A stretch of DNA of 35,464 nt from a virus, in the IMG/VR virus record IMGVR_UViG_3300036944_000710, positions 1 through 35,464 of that record; one strand, 5' to 3'. The position numbers were made by a program, and so were the translations under genes. This document shows, in pieces, positions 1 to 7,786 of the stretch. The notes beneath the pieces are model-generated. The model was not told the origin of the DNA. It searched no databases and saw only the letters and a program-made list of their open reading frames with translations. The first letter of the stretch is position 1. The number at the start of each line of letters is the position of its first letter.

Positions 1-200
1 TAGCATCGTGATGCGAATGGGTTGCGGCTCACCACCGGCTCAGACGTGGCGGGCTGCTGTGCCTCTGCCTGCTGGATGGCGGTACGGAGTGCGCGCATCT
101 TTCGCGTGAGTTCAAATAAACTTGCAAAGTCATCGGCATCGCCAAAAGCATCAAAGGCGTCAACCGCCTGCTGCGCTGCCTGTTTCAGTTCGATGTTCAT
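1..200 (-). CDS. Small unknown early protein, cut by the window edge
   Basis: A 66-codon leftward reading frame begins MNIELKQAAQQAVDAF and is open to base 3. The ATG is preceded by AAAGGAGACGCC, a strong ribosome site, and overlaps the stop of the upstream gene as ATGA. The N-terminal half is alanine-rich and probably helical, and the visible tail ends PVVSRNPFASRC. I do not recognise a family. The last two bases read TA on this strand; if the window is circular, base 35464 supplies G and the gene ends TAG exactly at the junction. It lies in the distal part of the early leftward operon, where small accessory genes are usual. Confidence 0.7.
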   Translation of the reverse strand, partial: MNIELKQAAQQAVDAFDAFGDADDFASLFELTRKMRALRTAIQQAEAQQPATSEPVVSRNPFASRC

Positions 201-424
201 GGCGTCTCCTTTGCAAGGTCGAGTTCCTGCTTCATGCGCAGGTACTGGTGGGCGGCCGAGTAGCTGTCGGCGTAGCGCAGGCCGTTGTTTTGGCAAAAGC
301 GGGCCGCAGCGTCTTCCAGCTGCTCGAACCGCTTGCGCTCGCTCAGCGCCGGGTCATCGTGCAGGGCCATGTACAGCGCGAACTGGTGCCGCGCGTTGAC
401 GGGGATGGGGCTTTTGCGGCTCAT
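197..424 (-). CDS. Small unknown early protein (75 aa)
   Basis: The protein begins MSRKSPIPVNARHQFALYM and ends MKQELDLAKETP. I chose this ATG because it overlaps the stop of the upstream gene as ATGA; a longer reading frame extends upstream but its extra residues are proline/histidine/arginine-rich and would overrun the neighbouring gene. The body contains an acidic stretch with aromatic and alanine residues (FEQLEDAAARFCQNN, YADSYSAAHQYL), consistent with a small helical cytosolic protein. Function is not recognised. Its stop overlaps the next start, also as ATGA, so translation is probably coupled along this run. Confidence 0.75.
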   Translation of the reverse strand: MSRKSPIPVNARHQFALYMALHDDPALSERKRFEQLEDAAARFCQNNGLRYADSYSAAHQYLRMKQELDLAKETP

Positions 425-582
425 GGCTTGATGTACTGGATGATGGGCAGGGCGGCGGCGATCAGGCTGGTGATCACCACGATGAGCCAGCCGATGGCGG
501 ACGACTCGGGGATGGGCTCCATGTGGCAGTGGCGGCGCTGCTGGCACTCACCGCTGCGGTGGCAGTTCTTGCAGGCGTTCAT
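421..582 (-). CDS. Small Cys/His-rich single-span membrane protein (53 aa)
   Basis: Below the usual size cut-off but well supported: it fills exactly the gap between its neighbours, sharing ATGA overlaps at both ends, and AGGAAGG lies just upstream of the ATG. The N-terminal 20 residues hold a CxxC...C...C/H cluster (MNACKNCHRSGECQQRRHCH), followed by a short polar linker and one hydrophobic segment at about residues 30-48 (GWLIVVITSLIAAALPII). The layout suggests a metal- or redox-binding head tethered to the inner membrane. I do not recognise the family and infer no function. Confidence 0.65.
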   Translation of the reverse strand: MNACKNCHRSGECQQRRHCHMEPIPESSAIGWLIVVITSLIAAALPIIQYIKP

Positions 583-959
583 GCAGCACCGCCTTCCTCG
601 TCAGGCGGGCTGTACTCCCACTTGTCCAGCAGCTCGACCACTTGCGGAGGCAGCGGCCTGGCCACCAGTTCGGCGCGGGCGCGCGTCCAGCCTGCGCAGA
701 TCTTGCCGTCCATCGGGGCGTGGCAGCGGAACGGCTTGCCCTCGTGCACCGACTTGAGGAAGTCGAGTTGCGTTTGCAGGCAGCCATTCGGCACGCTGCC
801 TGGCTGGCATGCGCAGCTCTTGCACATCTCTGCACGCATCATCGGGGCCTGCACTCCATCAAGGCCGAGTATTGCCAGTCGGGCGCGGCCCAGCTCGGCC
901 ATCTTGGCCGCGTTCTTTCCCATGGCTTGCCCTTGGTGCGTAACTCTGCTGTGAGTCAT
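579..959 (-). CDS. Unknown early protein with Cys motifs (126 aa)
   Basis: The start is set by CAGGAGAGACC directly before the ATG; an internal Met at residue 13 is the alternative. Cysteines sit in CKSCACQPG, NGCLQT, RCHAP and KICAGW, spaced as if to bind a metal. A histidine and an acidic stretch follow, and the protein ends SPPDEEGGAA. I read it as a conserved small phage protein of unknown function, since motif spacing and the charged surface look protein-like throughout. The final codons double as the ribosome site for the next gene. Confidence 0.75.
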   Translation of the reverse strand: MTHSRVTHQGQAMGKNAAKMAELGRARLAILGLDGVQAPMMRAEMCKSCACQPGSVPNGCLQTQLDFLKSVHEGKPFRCHAPMDGKICAGWTRARAELVARPLPPQVVELLDKWEYSPPDEEGGAA

Positions 960-1042
960 GGTCTCTCCTGTGTTGGTTCGCGTGGCCCAACCGGTCGGTC
1001 AAGCCAGCGCCTTGCGGCGCGGCTTGCCTTGGGTTTTGGCTC

Positions 1043-1804
1043 TCACTCCATCGTTGCGCCGGCATCAGCCGAGCGACGGGCACGGCGACCGGTGGCGGCT
1101 TCCGGCTGGGGGTCTTGCTCCACCTCGGCATAGTCGTCCTCGGCGCTCAGGCCTTCGTCGGTACCGGAGCGCACGAATGCATCGGTGGCATCCATCGCTG
1201 GAGCGTCATCGTCGAAGAGAGGGCCATCGTTGCCGGGGTGGTCCGCGTCGAACGCACCCTGCGTGCCGTCGATCACGTCGTCTTGCGTCACCTCTGGGGC
1301 GACCAGCTCGACCGTGACCTCTTCACCTTCCAGGCCGCACAGGGCGCCGACCAGTTCGGGCGTCACCGACTTGTTGGACGACAGCGACCAACTGATGGTG
1401 ACGCTGCCGCCTTCCTTCGGATCGACCTTGAACTTGTCCATCTCGCACTGGTACAGCTGCAGGGAACTGGATTCATCAATGCCGTGATCGATGGTCAGCT
1501 GGTAGCCGGAATACTCGGCAGAGATCGCCAGCGGCGTGGCCACGGTCGGAACGCGCAGGTTCGGGGTGATCTCAGGCACACCTTCGAGGCGCTCCTGCGC
1601 TTCCTCGCTTGGCGTCTTCCAGAACAGCATGGCCTTCAGGTTGGGGTGCAGCTTCTCCAGGCTGTCGTTCGTGGTGGTCCACGACAGGCGCAGGCTGATG
1701 GCTTGCACCAGGTCATCGCCGTGATGTTCCTTGCGGGGCGTGGCCTTGCTGATCAGGATGTAGGTGCCGCTGGGCAGTTCGAATTTCTTCATGGTGGTGC
1801 TCAT
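1043..1804 (-). CDS. Unknown early protein with acidic C-terminal domain (253 aa)
   Basis: The first ~155 residues look like a folded, beta-rich domain (PSGTYILISKATPRK, QAISLRLSWTTTNDS, VTISWSLSSN). From about residue 160 the chain becomes very acidic (DDVIDGTQGAFDAD, GPLFDDDAPAMDAT), then ends in a basic patch and ATME. An acidic disordered tail recalls single-strand-binding proteins, but no OB-fold motif is clear, so function stays open. RecT in this operon also ends GRR-x-R...TME, which may be a shared terminal peptide. The ATG has only a weak ribosome site; Met5 is an alternative start. Upstream, 1805-1961 is noncoding with no confident promoter. Confidence 0.8.
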   Translation of the reverse strand: MSTTMKKFELPSGTYILISKATPRKEHHGDDLVQAISLRLSWTTTNDSLEKLHPNLKAMLFWKTPSEEAQERLEGVPEITPNLRVPTVATPLAISAEYSGYQLTIDHGIDESSSLQLYQCEMDKFKVDPKEGGSVTISWSLSSNKSVTPELVGALCGLEGEEVTVELVAPEVTQDDVIDGTQGAFDADHPGNDGPLFDDDAPAMDATDAFVRSGTDEGLSAEDDYAEVEQDPQPEAATGRRARRSADAGATME

Positions 1805-1961
1805 GGTTCGATGGTTGGGCCCCTGGCCCCGCGCCTTCCGATGCCGGCATTACGTCCACGTCTCAGGTGGGTGTCTGCTGACCGCCGCTTGTTGCTTCGC
1901 TGCGCTAGGTATCCGGCTGCTCACACGTCTAGGACAACAGGCCGGGCCAGGGGGAAACTTG

Positions 1962-2540
1962 TCAGGCGCTGAAGGCCTGGATGCGCTCTGCCAGGCATGC
2001 GCTGTAATCAGTCATCGCTGCCAGCTGAGCCAACATGCGTTCCTGCTCATCCACAGGCAGACCGCCGAATGTTTCAGTGCTGGTGAAGCTTTTCAGCTTC
2101 GTGATGCGTTCATCAAGTTCTGAGGCTTCAGCTCGCACACGATCCTGGAAGGAGGCGGGTGTGGCTGCCAGCTTGGAGCGCAGCTCGTAGCCCATCAGCG
2201 GCCAGACCTTGGCGACGGCGTTATCGCGGGCGATGCGGCGGCCAATGTCGGCGTTGAAGTTCTCCGGAGAGGCGCAGGCGCTTTCGCCGGTCACGGTGAA
2301 GCCGTTGCGCAGCACCAGCACGCAGAACGTCAGCAGGCGCAATTCAGTTTTGAGCTGGCCGATTTCATCCGGGTAGACGCCACGCCCTTGCGCGACCTGT
2401 GCATTGGTGAACGCACCTGCAACGCCGTCGGCGGCAGTGAAGTAGTGCTCTCCGACGATGTTGGCGGCCAAGTCGTCAGGCGTGATGCGCGGGGCCTTGT
2501 CGGCGCCAGCAGCTTGGATCTGTTGTTCGATGGTGGTCAT
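1962..2540 (-). CDS. Phage Gp49-like family protein (192 aa)
   Basis: The central block with LTFCVLVLRNGFTVTGESAC, PENFNADIGRRIARDNAV and KVWPLMGYELRSKLA is the hallmark of the Phage_gp49_66 family (N4 gp49 / Sf6 gene 66 type), common in early regions of podoviruses and siphoviruses. The biochemical role of the family is not established. The N-terminal ~50 residues and a C-terminal coiled-coil-like segment (VRAEASELDERITKLK) extend beyond that block. AAGGA lies seven bases before the ATG. It sits among recombination genes, which hints at DNA metabolism or host takeover, by context only. Confidence 0.85.
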   Translation of the reverse strand: MTTIEQQIQAAGADKAPRITPDDLAANIVGEHYFTAADGVAGAFTNAQVAQGRGVYPDEIGQLKTELRLLTFCVLVLRNGFTVTGESACASPENFNADIGRRIARDNAVAKVWPLMGYELRSKLAATPASFQDRVRAEASELDERITKLKSFTSTETFGGLPVDEQERMLAQLAAMTDYSACLAERIQAFSA

Positions 2541-2575
2541 GTCATTCCTTTACGGTTGGTGGGAAAGTTGGTGGC

Positions 2576-2743
2576 TCAGGCCTCGGCCTGCTCTTCGACA
2601 ACCTGGCGCACTGCGTCCAGCGGCACACACAGGTTGGCGCTGACCAGTTCGCAGACTTCAGCGTCACTGAGCTCGTAGGTGTTCACGCGCACTTGGTAGA
2701 ACTCGGCGCGGATGCGTTCAATGGAGACGATCGGTGAGGCCAT
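2576..2743 (-). CDS. Small unknown early protein (55 aa)
   Basis: Below the usual size cut-off. It starts MASPIVSIERIRAEFYQVRV and ends VVEEQAEA. The ATG shares one base with the stop of the upstream exonuclease (TGATG), and AAAGGCGG precedes it. The sequence is mixed alpha/beta with two cysteines (EVCELVSANLCVPLD) and no membrane segment. Tight coupling to the DnaQ-like exonuclease suggests co-expression and perhaps joint use, but no family is recognised. Confidence 0.6.
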   Translation of the reverse strand: MASPIVSIERIRAEFYQVRVNTYELSDAEVCELVSANLCVPLDAVRQVVEEQAEA

Positions 2744-3384
2744 CACGCAGCCGCCTTTGCTTGGTGCAGGCCACGGTCCTGGATGGCGAAGAACACGGCC
2801 TTGCAGCCGTCAACGTCGACCATGGCGTTGTGCGCGCCGGTCAGGGGCTTGCCGGTGAAGAACTCGTAGGCTTCGCGCAGGTTGGCCGACTTGTGGCCGT
2901 TGCGGCCTGCGGCCTTCATCTTCTCGGTCGGCGGCAGCTTCATGATCGGCGTGGCCAGGCGCTGTGTGCACATGGCGGCACCGGCCTTCCACTTGTCGGC
3001 CAGCTCATCACCGAAGAAGCGCTTGAGCGCGATGCGCATGATCCGCGCATCAAACTGCTCGTTGTGGCCGATGCGCAGACGCGGCATCTCAGGCTTCCAC
3101 AGCTCCAGCAGCATTTCGACGGCGGCCTCTTCCGGCACGCCGAGGTCCATGGCCATCTCGGTGGTGATGCCGTGCACCTGGGCCACCTCGTCGGGGATGG
3201 TCCAGCCAACGGGGCGCACGATCACGTCGAGGGACTGCACCACGATGCGGGTGTCCATGTTCACCAGCTGGGCTCCAACCTGCACGACGTGCGGCTGGTT
3301 GGGGTGATCGCTGGGCTCGGAGAAAAGCGGCAGGCCGCTCGTCTCAAAGTCGTACACCAGTGCAAGGTTCGGGGTCTTGTTCAT
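2743..3384 (-). CDS. DnaQ-like DEDDh 3'-5' exonuclease (213 aa)
   Basis: All three exonuclease motifs of the RNase T/DnaQ superfamily are visible: ExoI YDFETSG with D12 and E14, ExoII HNEQFDARIM with D112, and ExoIII HNAMVDVDGC with H185 and D190. This is the complete DEDDh metal-binding set, so an active 3'-5' exonuclease on DNA or RNA is expected. The size fits a stand-alone domain. It starts within the stop of the SMC-like ATPase (ATGA), in the same operon as RecT and a Cas4-like exonuclease, so a part in end processing during phage recombination or replication is likely, though not proven. Confidence 0.88.
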   Translation of the reverse strand: MNKTPNLALVYDFETSGLPLFSEPSDHPNQPHVVQVGAQLVNMDTRIVVQSLDVIVRPVGWTIPDEVAQVHGITTEMAMDLGVPEEAAVEMLLELWKPEMPRLRIGHNEQFDARIMRIALKRFFGDELADKWKAGAAMCTQRLATPIMKLPPTEKMKAAGRNGHKSANLREAYEFFTGKPLTGAHNAMVDVDGCKAVFFAIQDRGLHQAKAAA

Positions 3385-5192
3385 GCTGCTGCTTTCAGTT
3401 GCGGTACCAGGGAGCCGCCCGTGATCCAGTGGGCGGCGACGGTGGGGGGCAGGCCTGCGGGCAGGGCCTTGAGCGTGCCGAACACCAGGGCGGTGTCGAT
3501 CTCGCCCATGTCGGCCAGCACATCCAGCCAGCCGATCAGTTCAGAGCGCGATGCGGGGTCGAGCACGTCGAAGCGGTCGAGCACCAGCAGGCGAGCGCCG
3601 GACAGGTGGGCGATGGCCTCGGCCACCATGGCGTCCACGCGCCACTGCTCGGACTCGCTCAACAGCCGGTAATCGCGGCCACCACCGGTCAGGACCATGT
3701 CGGCGTTGATCTCGGCCGACAGCCATGCGGTATCCGCTGCCGACTGCGCCAGGCGCTCATTGATCGGTCCCAGGGTCTTGGCCAGGATCTCGGCGGGGAT
3801 GCCGTCAGGTGCCAGGGCGGCGCCCAGCTCGTCCCATGCGGCCACGTCATCTGCGTGGGCGGCGGCTTCCTTGGTGCGCTTGTCAGCGGCCTCAGCCTGG
3901 AGCTTGAGCGACTGGATGGTGTCCAGTGCCTTCTGCACCTCGGCGCGCTTGGCCTGCAAGCTCTCGATCTGCTTGCGGGCACCGGCCAGAGCCTGCTCAT
4001 CGACGGGCTTAGCCAACTCCAGCTCGATGGCCTCGACCTCGAGCCCCGCCTGCCGCGCTGCTTCGCGGTCGCGCTGGTCGTTGGCCACGGCCTTGGTGCA
4101 CAGCTCCACGCTGGCTCGGATTGACGGAAGGCGGGCCGCTGCCTTGCCGTCTGCCGCGGGGATGTCATTGGCAAAGCTGACCTTTCCGTGCTCGGCCTCG
4201 TAGGCGTCGAGAGCAGCGCGCACACGGCGGTCGTTCTCGTTCTCCAGGTCCAAGGCATCACCGTAGAACACCAAGAACGCCAGCGACCACCCCAGCTCAT
4301 GCACCAGCCCCACGCGAGGCGAGGCCTGACCAGCCGCCGCCAGGGTCTTCTCCAGGTCGGCCTGCCAGTCCGCGAGCTGCTGCTCGTCGGCGATCAGCTT
4401 CTTCATGATCCGGTCGAAGCGACCAGCATGCTCCTGCAGCGCTGGCAGCTTGGCGCGCAGCTCATCTCGGCGGCGCTGCTCAGCCGTCAGGGCACCTACC
4501 TGTTGCTGCCACGAAGCGATGGCCACATCAGCATGCTGCAGCTCGGTCTGCAATTCCTTGATCTGACCGGCGTCGTACTTCGGCACCTCTGCGCGCCAGG
4601 TCTTGGCCTTCTCGCTGCCAAAGGCCTCGCCGGTGATGGCCTTCCATGCGCCGCGCGCTTCGGTGGCCTTGGCCTTGGCTTCCTTGTGCGCAGAATCGAA
4701 GCCTGCGCGCAACAACGGTGCAATGCGATCGATCTTTGCAGCGTCCAGGCTACGCGCGGCCAGCATCTCCTTCACCGTGGCTGGGTCCGTCTTCACGTCC
4801 ATCAGGCCCATCAGGAAGGTACGGCGCTCGTTGGCGCTGAGCTGCCCGAAGCGCTGGGCATCCAGCACATACGGCCACACCGGGTCCGATGCCTTGCCGC
4901 TTGCGCCGTCGGTGATCTTGCCGGCGTTGCTGATGCTCACGGCGTACACGTCGCCGTCGGAGGTGGTCACCTCGCAGCGCGCAGCCTTGGCGCCCTCGGT
5001 CACCAGCTGGCCCGCTTCCTTCTTGAGCGACACCCGGCCCAGGTCAGCCGTCAGGGCCAGCGCCACCGCGTCTCTGCAGCTCGACTTCCCCGCTCCATTG
5101 GGGCCGCAGAACAGCTGCACCGGGGCGGTGGTGCTCACGTCGATGACGCGTGCACCCAGGAAGTTGTCGATGTTGATTTTGTCGATCTTCAT
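3381..5192 (-). CDS. SMC/SbcC-like AAA ATPase (603 aa)
   Basis: The start MKIDKINIDNFLGARVIDVS matches the N-terminus of RecF/SbcC-type ATPases, and a Walker A (CGPNGAGKSS, residues 29-38) follows. The middle (about 170-480) is rich in Glu, Lys, Ala and Gln with coiled-coil character. Near the C-terminus lie an ABC-signature-like segment (LLSESEQWRVD) and a Walker B (LLVLDRFDVLD, from residue 535). The residue after the Walker B aspartate is Arg, not the usual Glu. No CxxC zinc hook is seen and the arms are short. GTGAGG precedes the ATG. Adjacent to RecT and two nucleases, it is probably a DNA-end or recombination ATPase. Confidence 0.85.
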   Translation of the reverse strand: MKIDKINIDNFLGARVIDVSTTAPVQLFCGPNGAGKSSCRDAVALALTADLGRVSLKKEAGQLVTEGAKAARCEVTTSDGDVYAVSISNAGKITDGASGKASDPVWPYVLDAQRFGQLSANERRTFLMGLMDVKTDPATVKEMLAARSLDAAKIDRIAPLLRAGFDSAHKEAKAKATEARGAWKAITGEAFGSEKAKTWRAEVPKYDAGQIKELQTELQHADVAIASWQQQVGALTAEQRRRDELRAKLPALQEHAGRFDRIMKKLIADEQQLADWQADLEKTLAAAGQASPRVGLVHELGWSLAFLVFYGDALDLENENDRRVRAALDAYEAEHGKVSFANDIPAADGKAAARLPSIRASVELCTKAVANDQRDREAARQAGLEVEAIELELAKPVDEQALAGARKQIESLQAKRAEVQKALDTIQSLKLQAEAADKRTKEAAAHADDVAAWDELGAALAPDGIPAEILAKTLGPINERLAQSAADTAWLSAEINADMVLTGGGRDYRLLSESEQWRVDAMVAEAIAHLSGARLLVLDRFDVLDPASRSELIGWLDVLADMGEIDTALVFGTLKALPAGLPPTVAAHWITGGSLVPQLKAAA

Positions 5193-5200
5193 GATGGGCC

Positions 5201-6268
5201 TCACTCCATGGTGGACTGAACACGCGTGCGGCGGCCAGCGGGCGCCTGCGTGGTGGTGGTGTTGCCTTCGGCGTTGGCCTCGGCCATTTCGCGGGCGTGG
5301 ATCTCGGCCAGCTCCGCGTCGGAGGGTTGCCACTCTTCGGCCTCTGCACGGGCTGGGGCGGACTGGCGGGCCACGGCAGGCGAGGGCGAATCAGTCAGGC
5401 GCTCGGACTGCTGGATCTCACCGGTGGACTGGTCCACGTCGTAGCCTGTCGGCGCGTCGTCATCGGCCACCAACATGAACTCACCGTCGATGGTGTCCAG
5501 GTTCTGGTCCTTGCCGGCCTCGGCCTGGTTGTCCAGCGCCACGGCAGTCTGGAACTCGATGGACAGCGGCAGATACTTGGCCAGGCGGCGGATCACCGTC
5601 TTGCGGCCCATCTCAATGAAGTGGTCCTGCCACGGGCCATACTTGCCCTTGCTCTGGGTCGCCTTCATGATCTCGCGCACCTGGTGCAGGCTCATGAACT
5701 CGAAGCTGTGGCCGCCATCCTTGAGCTTGGCCACGGCATAGAAGCCGATGACCTCGCCGCGCTCACCCATGGCGGGGCGGTGCACCAGCTTTTCATCCAG
5801 GCCATACACCAGCTCGAATTGATCCTGCTCGCAGACCTCGTGCGCCGCGATGCTCACGATCTGGCCGCTGCGGCGGGCCAGGTCAATCAAGCCCTTGTAG
5901 CCGATGATGACCTGAACGCTGTTCACCCAGCGCTCGACGCCGTTCCCATCCTTGCGCTTGGTGTTGAAGGGCACCAGGTAGGCGTGGCCGAGCACGGTGT
6001 TGGGCTCCAGGCCCATCTGGGCACACTGGCCAATGGCGCCCACCAGAGAGGGCACATCACACTTGGCCAGGGCCGGTGTGGTGGTCGCGGCAATCTGGGC
6101 CACCTTCAACAGGCGGTCGATGCTCAGCGTCTTGGGCAGCATCTTCGCCAGCTCGCCCTTCTTCTGGTTGAGCAGGTAGGAGATCTGCTCCTTTGGCTTC
6201 ATCTGAGCCAGAGGGCGGGAAGGGGTCTGCTGCTGTTGGCGCAGGTCTGAAATCTGTGCGGTTGCCAT
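5201..6268 (-). CDS. recT: RecT-family single-strand annealing protein (355 aa)
   Basis: The core matches RecT: LAKMLPKTLSIDRLLKVA, the motif GLEPNTVLGHAYLVPF, VQVIIGYKGLIDLARRSG, and the segment around GPWQDHFIEMGRKTVIRR. RecT proteins bind single-stranded DNA and anneal complementary strands, working with a 5'-3' exonuclease; the Cas4-like exonuclease directly upstream is the obvious partner. The C-terminal ~95 residues (LVADDDAPTGYDVDQ onward) are low-complexity and acidic, ending GRRTRVQSTME. AAGGA sits upstream of the ATG. Length is somewhat above E. coli Rac RecT, explained by the tail. Confidence 0.95.
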   Translation of the reverse strand: MATAQISDLRQQQQTPSRPLAQMKPKEQISYLLNQKKGELAKMLPKTLSIDRLLKVAQIAATTTPALAKCDVPSLVGAIGQCAQMGLEPNTVLGHAYLVPFNTKRKDGNGVERWVNSVQVIIGYKGLIDLARRSGQIVSIAAHEVCEQDQFELVYGLDEKLVHRPAMGERGEVIGFYAVAKLKDGGHSFEFMSLHQVREIMKATQSKGKYGPWQDHFIEMGRKTVIRRLAKYLPLSIEFQTAVALDNQAEAGKDQNLDTIDGEFMLVADDDAPTGYDVDQSTGEIQQSERLTDSPSPAVARQSAPARAEAEEWQPSDAELAEIHAREMAEANAEGNTTTTQAPAGRRTRVQSTME

Positions 6269-6315
6269 GTTGAGTATTCCTTCTCAGGTGTCAGGGTTGG
6301 TGATGTGGGGATGGG

Positions 6316-7122
6316 TCAGGCCTTGAAGCCGCACACCTCGAAGCGCGGGCAATACTTGGCCGAGCAGAGGTAGCTCTTCGAGTTGCCGTAGAAGGCGCCG
6401 CTGCGGATCAGGCGCGAGGCGTGCTCGAGCAAACCGGGCTGCTCTTCGGTACCGACCAGCGCGGCGCGGGCGTTCGACACCTCACCGGTACCCACGCGCT
6501 GAGCTGCGGCGGTCTTGCCGGTGTTCATGCCCACGATCTGGGCCGGGGCCTCAATCTGGATGCCCATTGCGTTCTCAGCCAGCAGCTCGTACACGCCCAG
6601 CTGCACGGCGTGGCCCTGGGTGACGGCCTTGCCATCGGTGCCCACGGCGCGCCCGCCAGTCTTCAGATCGGTGATGCCGCGCTTGCCGTCAATCTCACGC
6701 ACGCGGTCGGTGGTGCCGGTCAGGCAGATGCCCAGATCGGGAAGCTCCAGGCTCTCGCAGCGCACCTCCACACCCACGTAATGCTGGTGGGGAGCAATGT
6801 CGTTGCAGTAGCGCGTATGCAGTGACAGCGCCACCTTCTCGGCCTCGCGCTGCGGCGTGTCGTCCCAGTCCACATCCTCTTCAGGCTTGTAGATGGCATC
6901 CACCACCGCGCCGGCGGCGTCGTCAGCCGAGATCGGCGAAGCACCGGGCAGGCGCGACTGGTCGAACAGCGCGGTACCGGCGTGCACCGCCGTGCCCAGC
7001 TGCGCCGGCGCACTGCGCGGCTTGCGCATGCCCAGCAGGTGTTCAGCCTGCCAGCGGGCCGGGCAGTCGAAGAGGGTGGCCAGTGAGCTGGCGCGGATGA
7101 AAACGAGCGGGGATTCGGTCAT
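6316..7122 (-). CDS. Cas4/RecB-like PD-(D/E)XK exonuclease with probable Fe-S cluster (268 aa)
   Basis: Nuclease residues appear in order: H47 in QLGTAVH, D139 in TGTTDR, D152-x-K154 in ITDLKTGG, and the QxxxY motif at Q174-Y178. One cysteine at C20 (LFDCPARW) and three near the end (C253, C258, C264 in YLCSAKYCPRFEVCGF) form the split four-cysteine pattern that in AddB and Cas4 holds a 4Fe-4S cluster. It should resect DNA ends to give single strands for RecT, which lies 47 bases downstream. Family level is clear; polarity cannot be told from sequence. Confidence 0.88.
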   Translation of the reverse strand: MTESPLVFIRASSLATLFDCPARWQAEHLLGMRKPRSAPAQLGTAVHAGTALFDQSRLPGASPISADDAAGAVVDAIYKPEEDVDWDDTPQREAEKVALSLHTRYCNDIAPHQHYVGVEVRCESLELPDLGICLTGTTDRVREIDGKRGITDLKTGGRAVGTDGKAVTQGHAVQLGVYELLAENAMGIQIEAPAQIVGMNTGKTAAAQRVGTGEVSNARAALVGTEEQPGLLEHASRLIRSGAFYGNSKSYLCSAKYCPRFEVCGFKA

Positions 7123-7148
7123 GTCAAAGGCCTCGGGTTGGAGTTTGG

Positions 7149-7304
7149 TCAGAGGGTCAGGCCGACAACGACCAGCCCGGCGACGCCGATGGCGGCCACA
7201 GCGCGATCGAAAGTGCGGTCATCGTTGAGGGCATCGCAGAGGTGGCGCAGGGGCTCGCCGTAGAACTCGGCGAAGTCGAGGGCGATTCGGGTGAGGGTGC
7301 TCAT
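7149..7304 (-). CDS. Small single-span membrane protein (51 aa)
   Basis: I start at MSTLTRIALDFAEF because that ATG overlaps the previous stop (ATGA) and follows GAAGGGACCGGCGC; a longer frame reaches upstream with Arg/His-rich residues that look non-coding. The protein has a soluble, charged N-terminal half (PLRHLCDALNDDRTFDR) and a C-terminal hydrophobic segment (VAAIGVAGLVVVGLTL), so a tail-anchored membrane topology is likely. No family recognised. Confidence 0.6.
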   Translation of the reverse strand: MSTLTRIALDFAEFYGEPLRHLCDALNDDRTFDRAVAAIGVAGLVVVGLTL

Positions 7305-7786
7305 GCGCCGGTCCCTTCGGATTTGGCGATGGCGGCGTCGATGTACTGTGAAAATCCATCCTTCCCGCAGTTGCATCGGTTGCCTGGGTCACCTTCGTAG
7401 TGGTCGGACACGAAGCAGTTGTCTCCGTGCTGGGCTGAGTTGATCCATTTGCCAGCGGCCTTCAGTACGGCCAGCAGCTCGTCGCGCTGGGCGCACAGCT
7501 CTGCCGCCTCCTTCACCTGTCTCGCCGCGCGCTCGTCGCACCCGATCAGGTGCTTCATCAGCGGGCGCCCCAGGTCTTCCAGCCGTTCGGTGGTTATTCC
7601 TTCGCAGGCGTTCCAGCAGGCCACCAGGCGGCGTGCGTTGGCCTCGTAGTCGTCATCTGGACCGGCTTCCATGTCGCAAAGCGGCAGCAGGTCGCCTTCC
7701 GATGTGACAAGGTTGAAGCCGTGAGCGTCTTCACCGGCCTTCCATTCGGCCATGCTGATGCGGCCTTGTGTGCATTGCTCGCTCAT
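7301..7786 (-). CDS. Unknown early protein with Cys cluster (161 aa)
   Basis: The segment RRLVACWNACEGITTERLED is a pattern I recognise from many small early proteins of phages of Gram-negative bacteria; its function is not known. A C-terminal part holds NCFVSDHYEGDPGNRCNCG, a possible metal site. I use the ATG at 7786, sharing one base with the upstream stop (TGATG); a GTG one codon earlier is possible. Acidic overall, soluble, with a central helical region (AARQVKEAAELCAQRDELLA). Confidence 0.75.
   Translation of the reverse strand: MSEQCTQGRISMAEWKAGEDAHGFNLVTSEGDLLPLCDMEAGPDDDYEANARRLVACWNACEGITTERLEDLGRPLMKHLIGCDERAARQVKEAAELCAQRDELLAVLKAAGKWINSAQHGDNCFVSDHYEGDPGNRCNCGKDGFSQYIDAAIAKSEGTGA

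Noticed and set aside
1805-1961. A promoter in the 157-base gap of the leftward operon
   Set aside because: TTGTCC and GATACC lie 18 bases apart on the minus strand but match poorly; nothing else supports a start there.
5193-5333. N-terminal extension of the SMC-like ATPase
   Set aside because: The added residues are Arg/His-rich and lie under the RecT C-terminus; MKIDKINIDNF is the normal start of this ATPase type.
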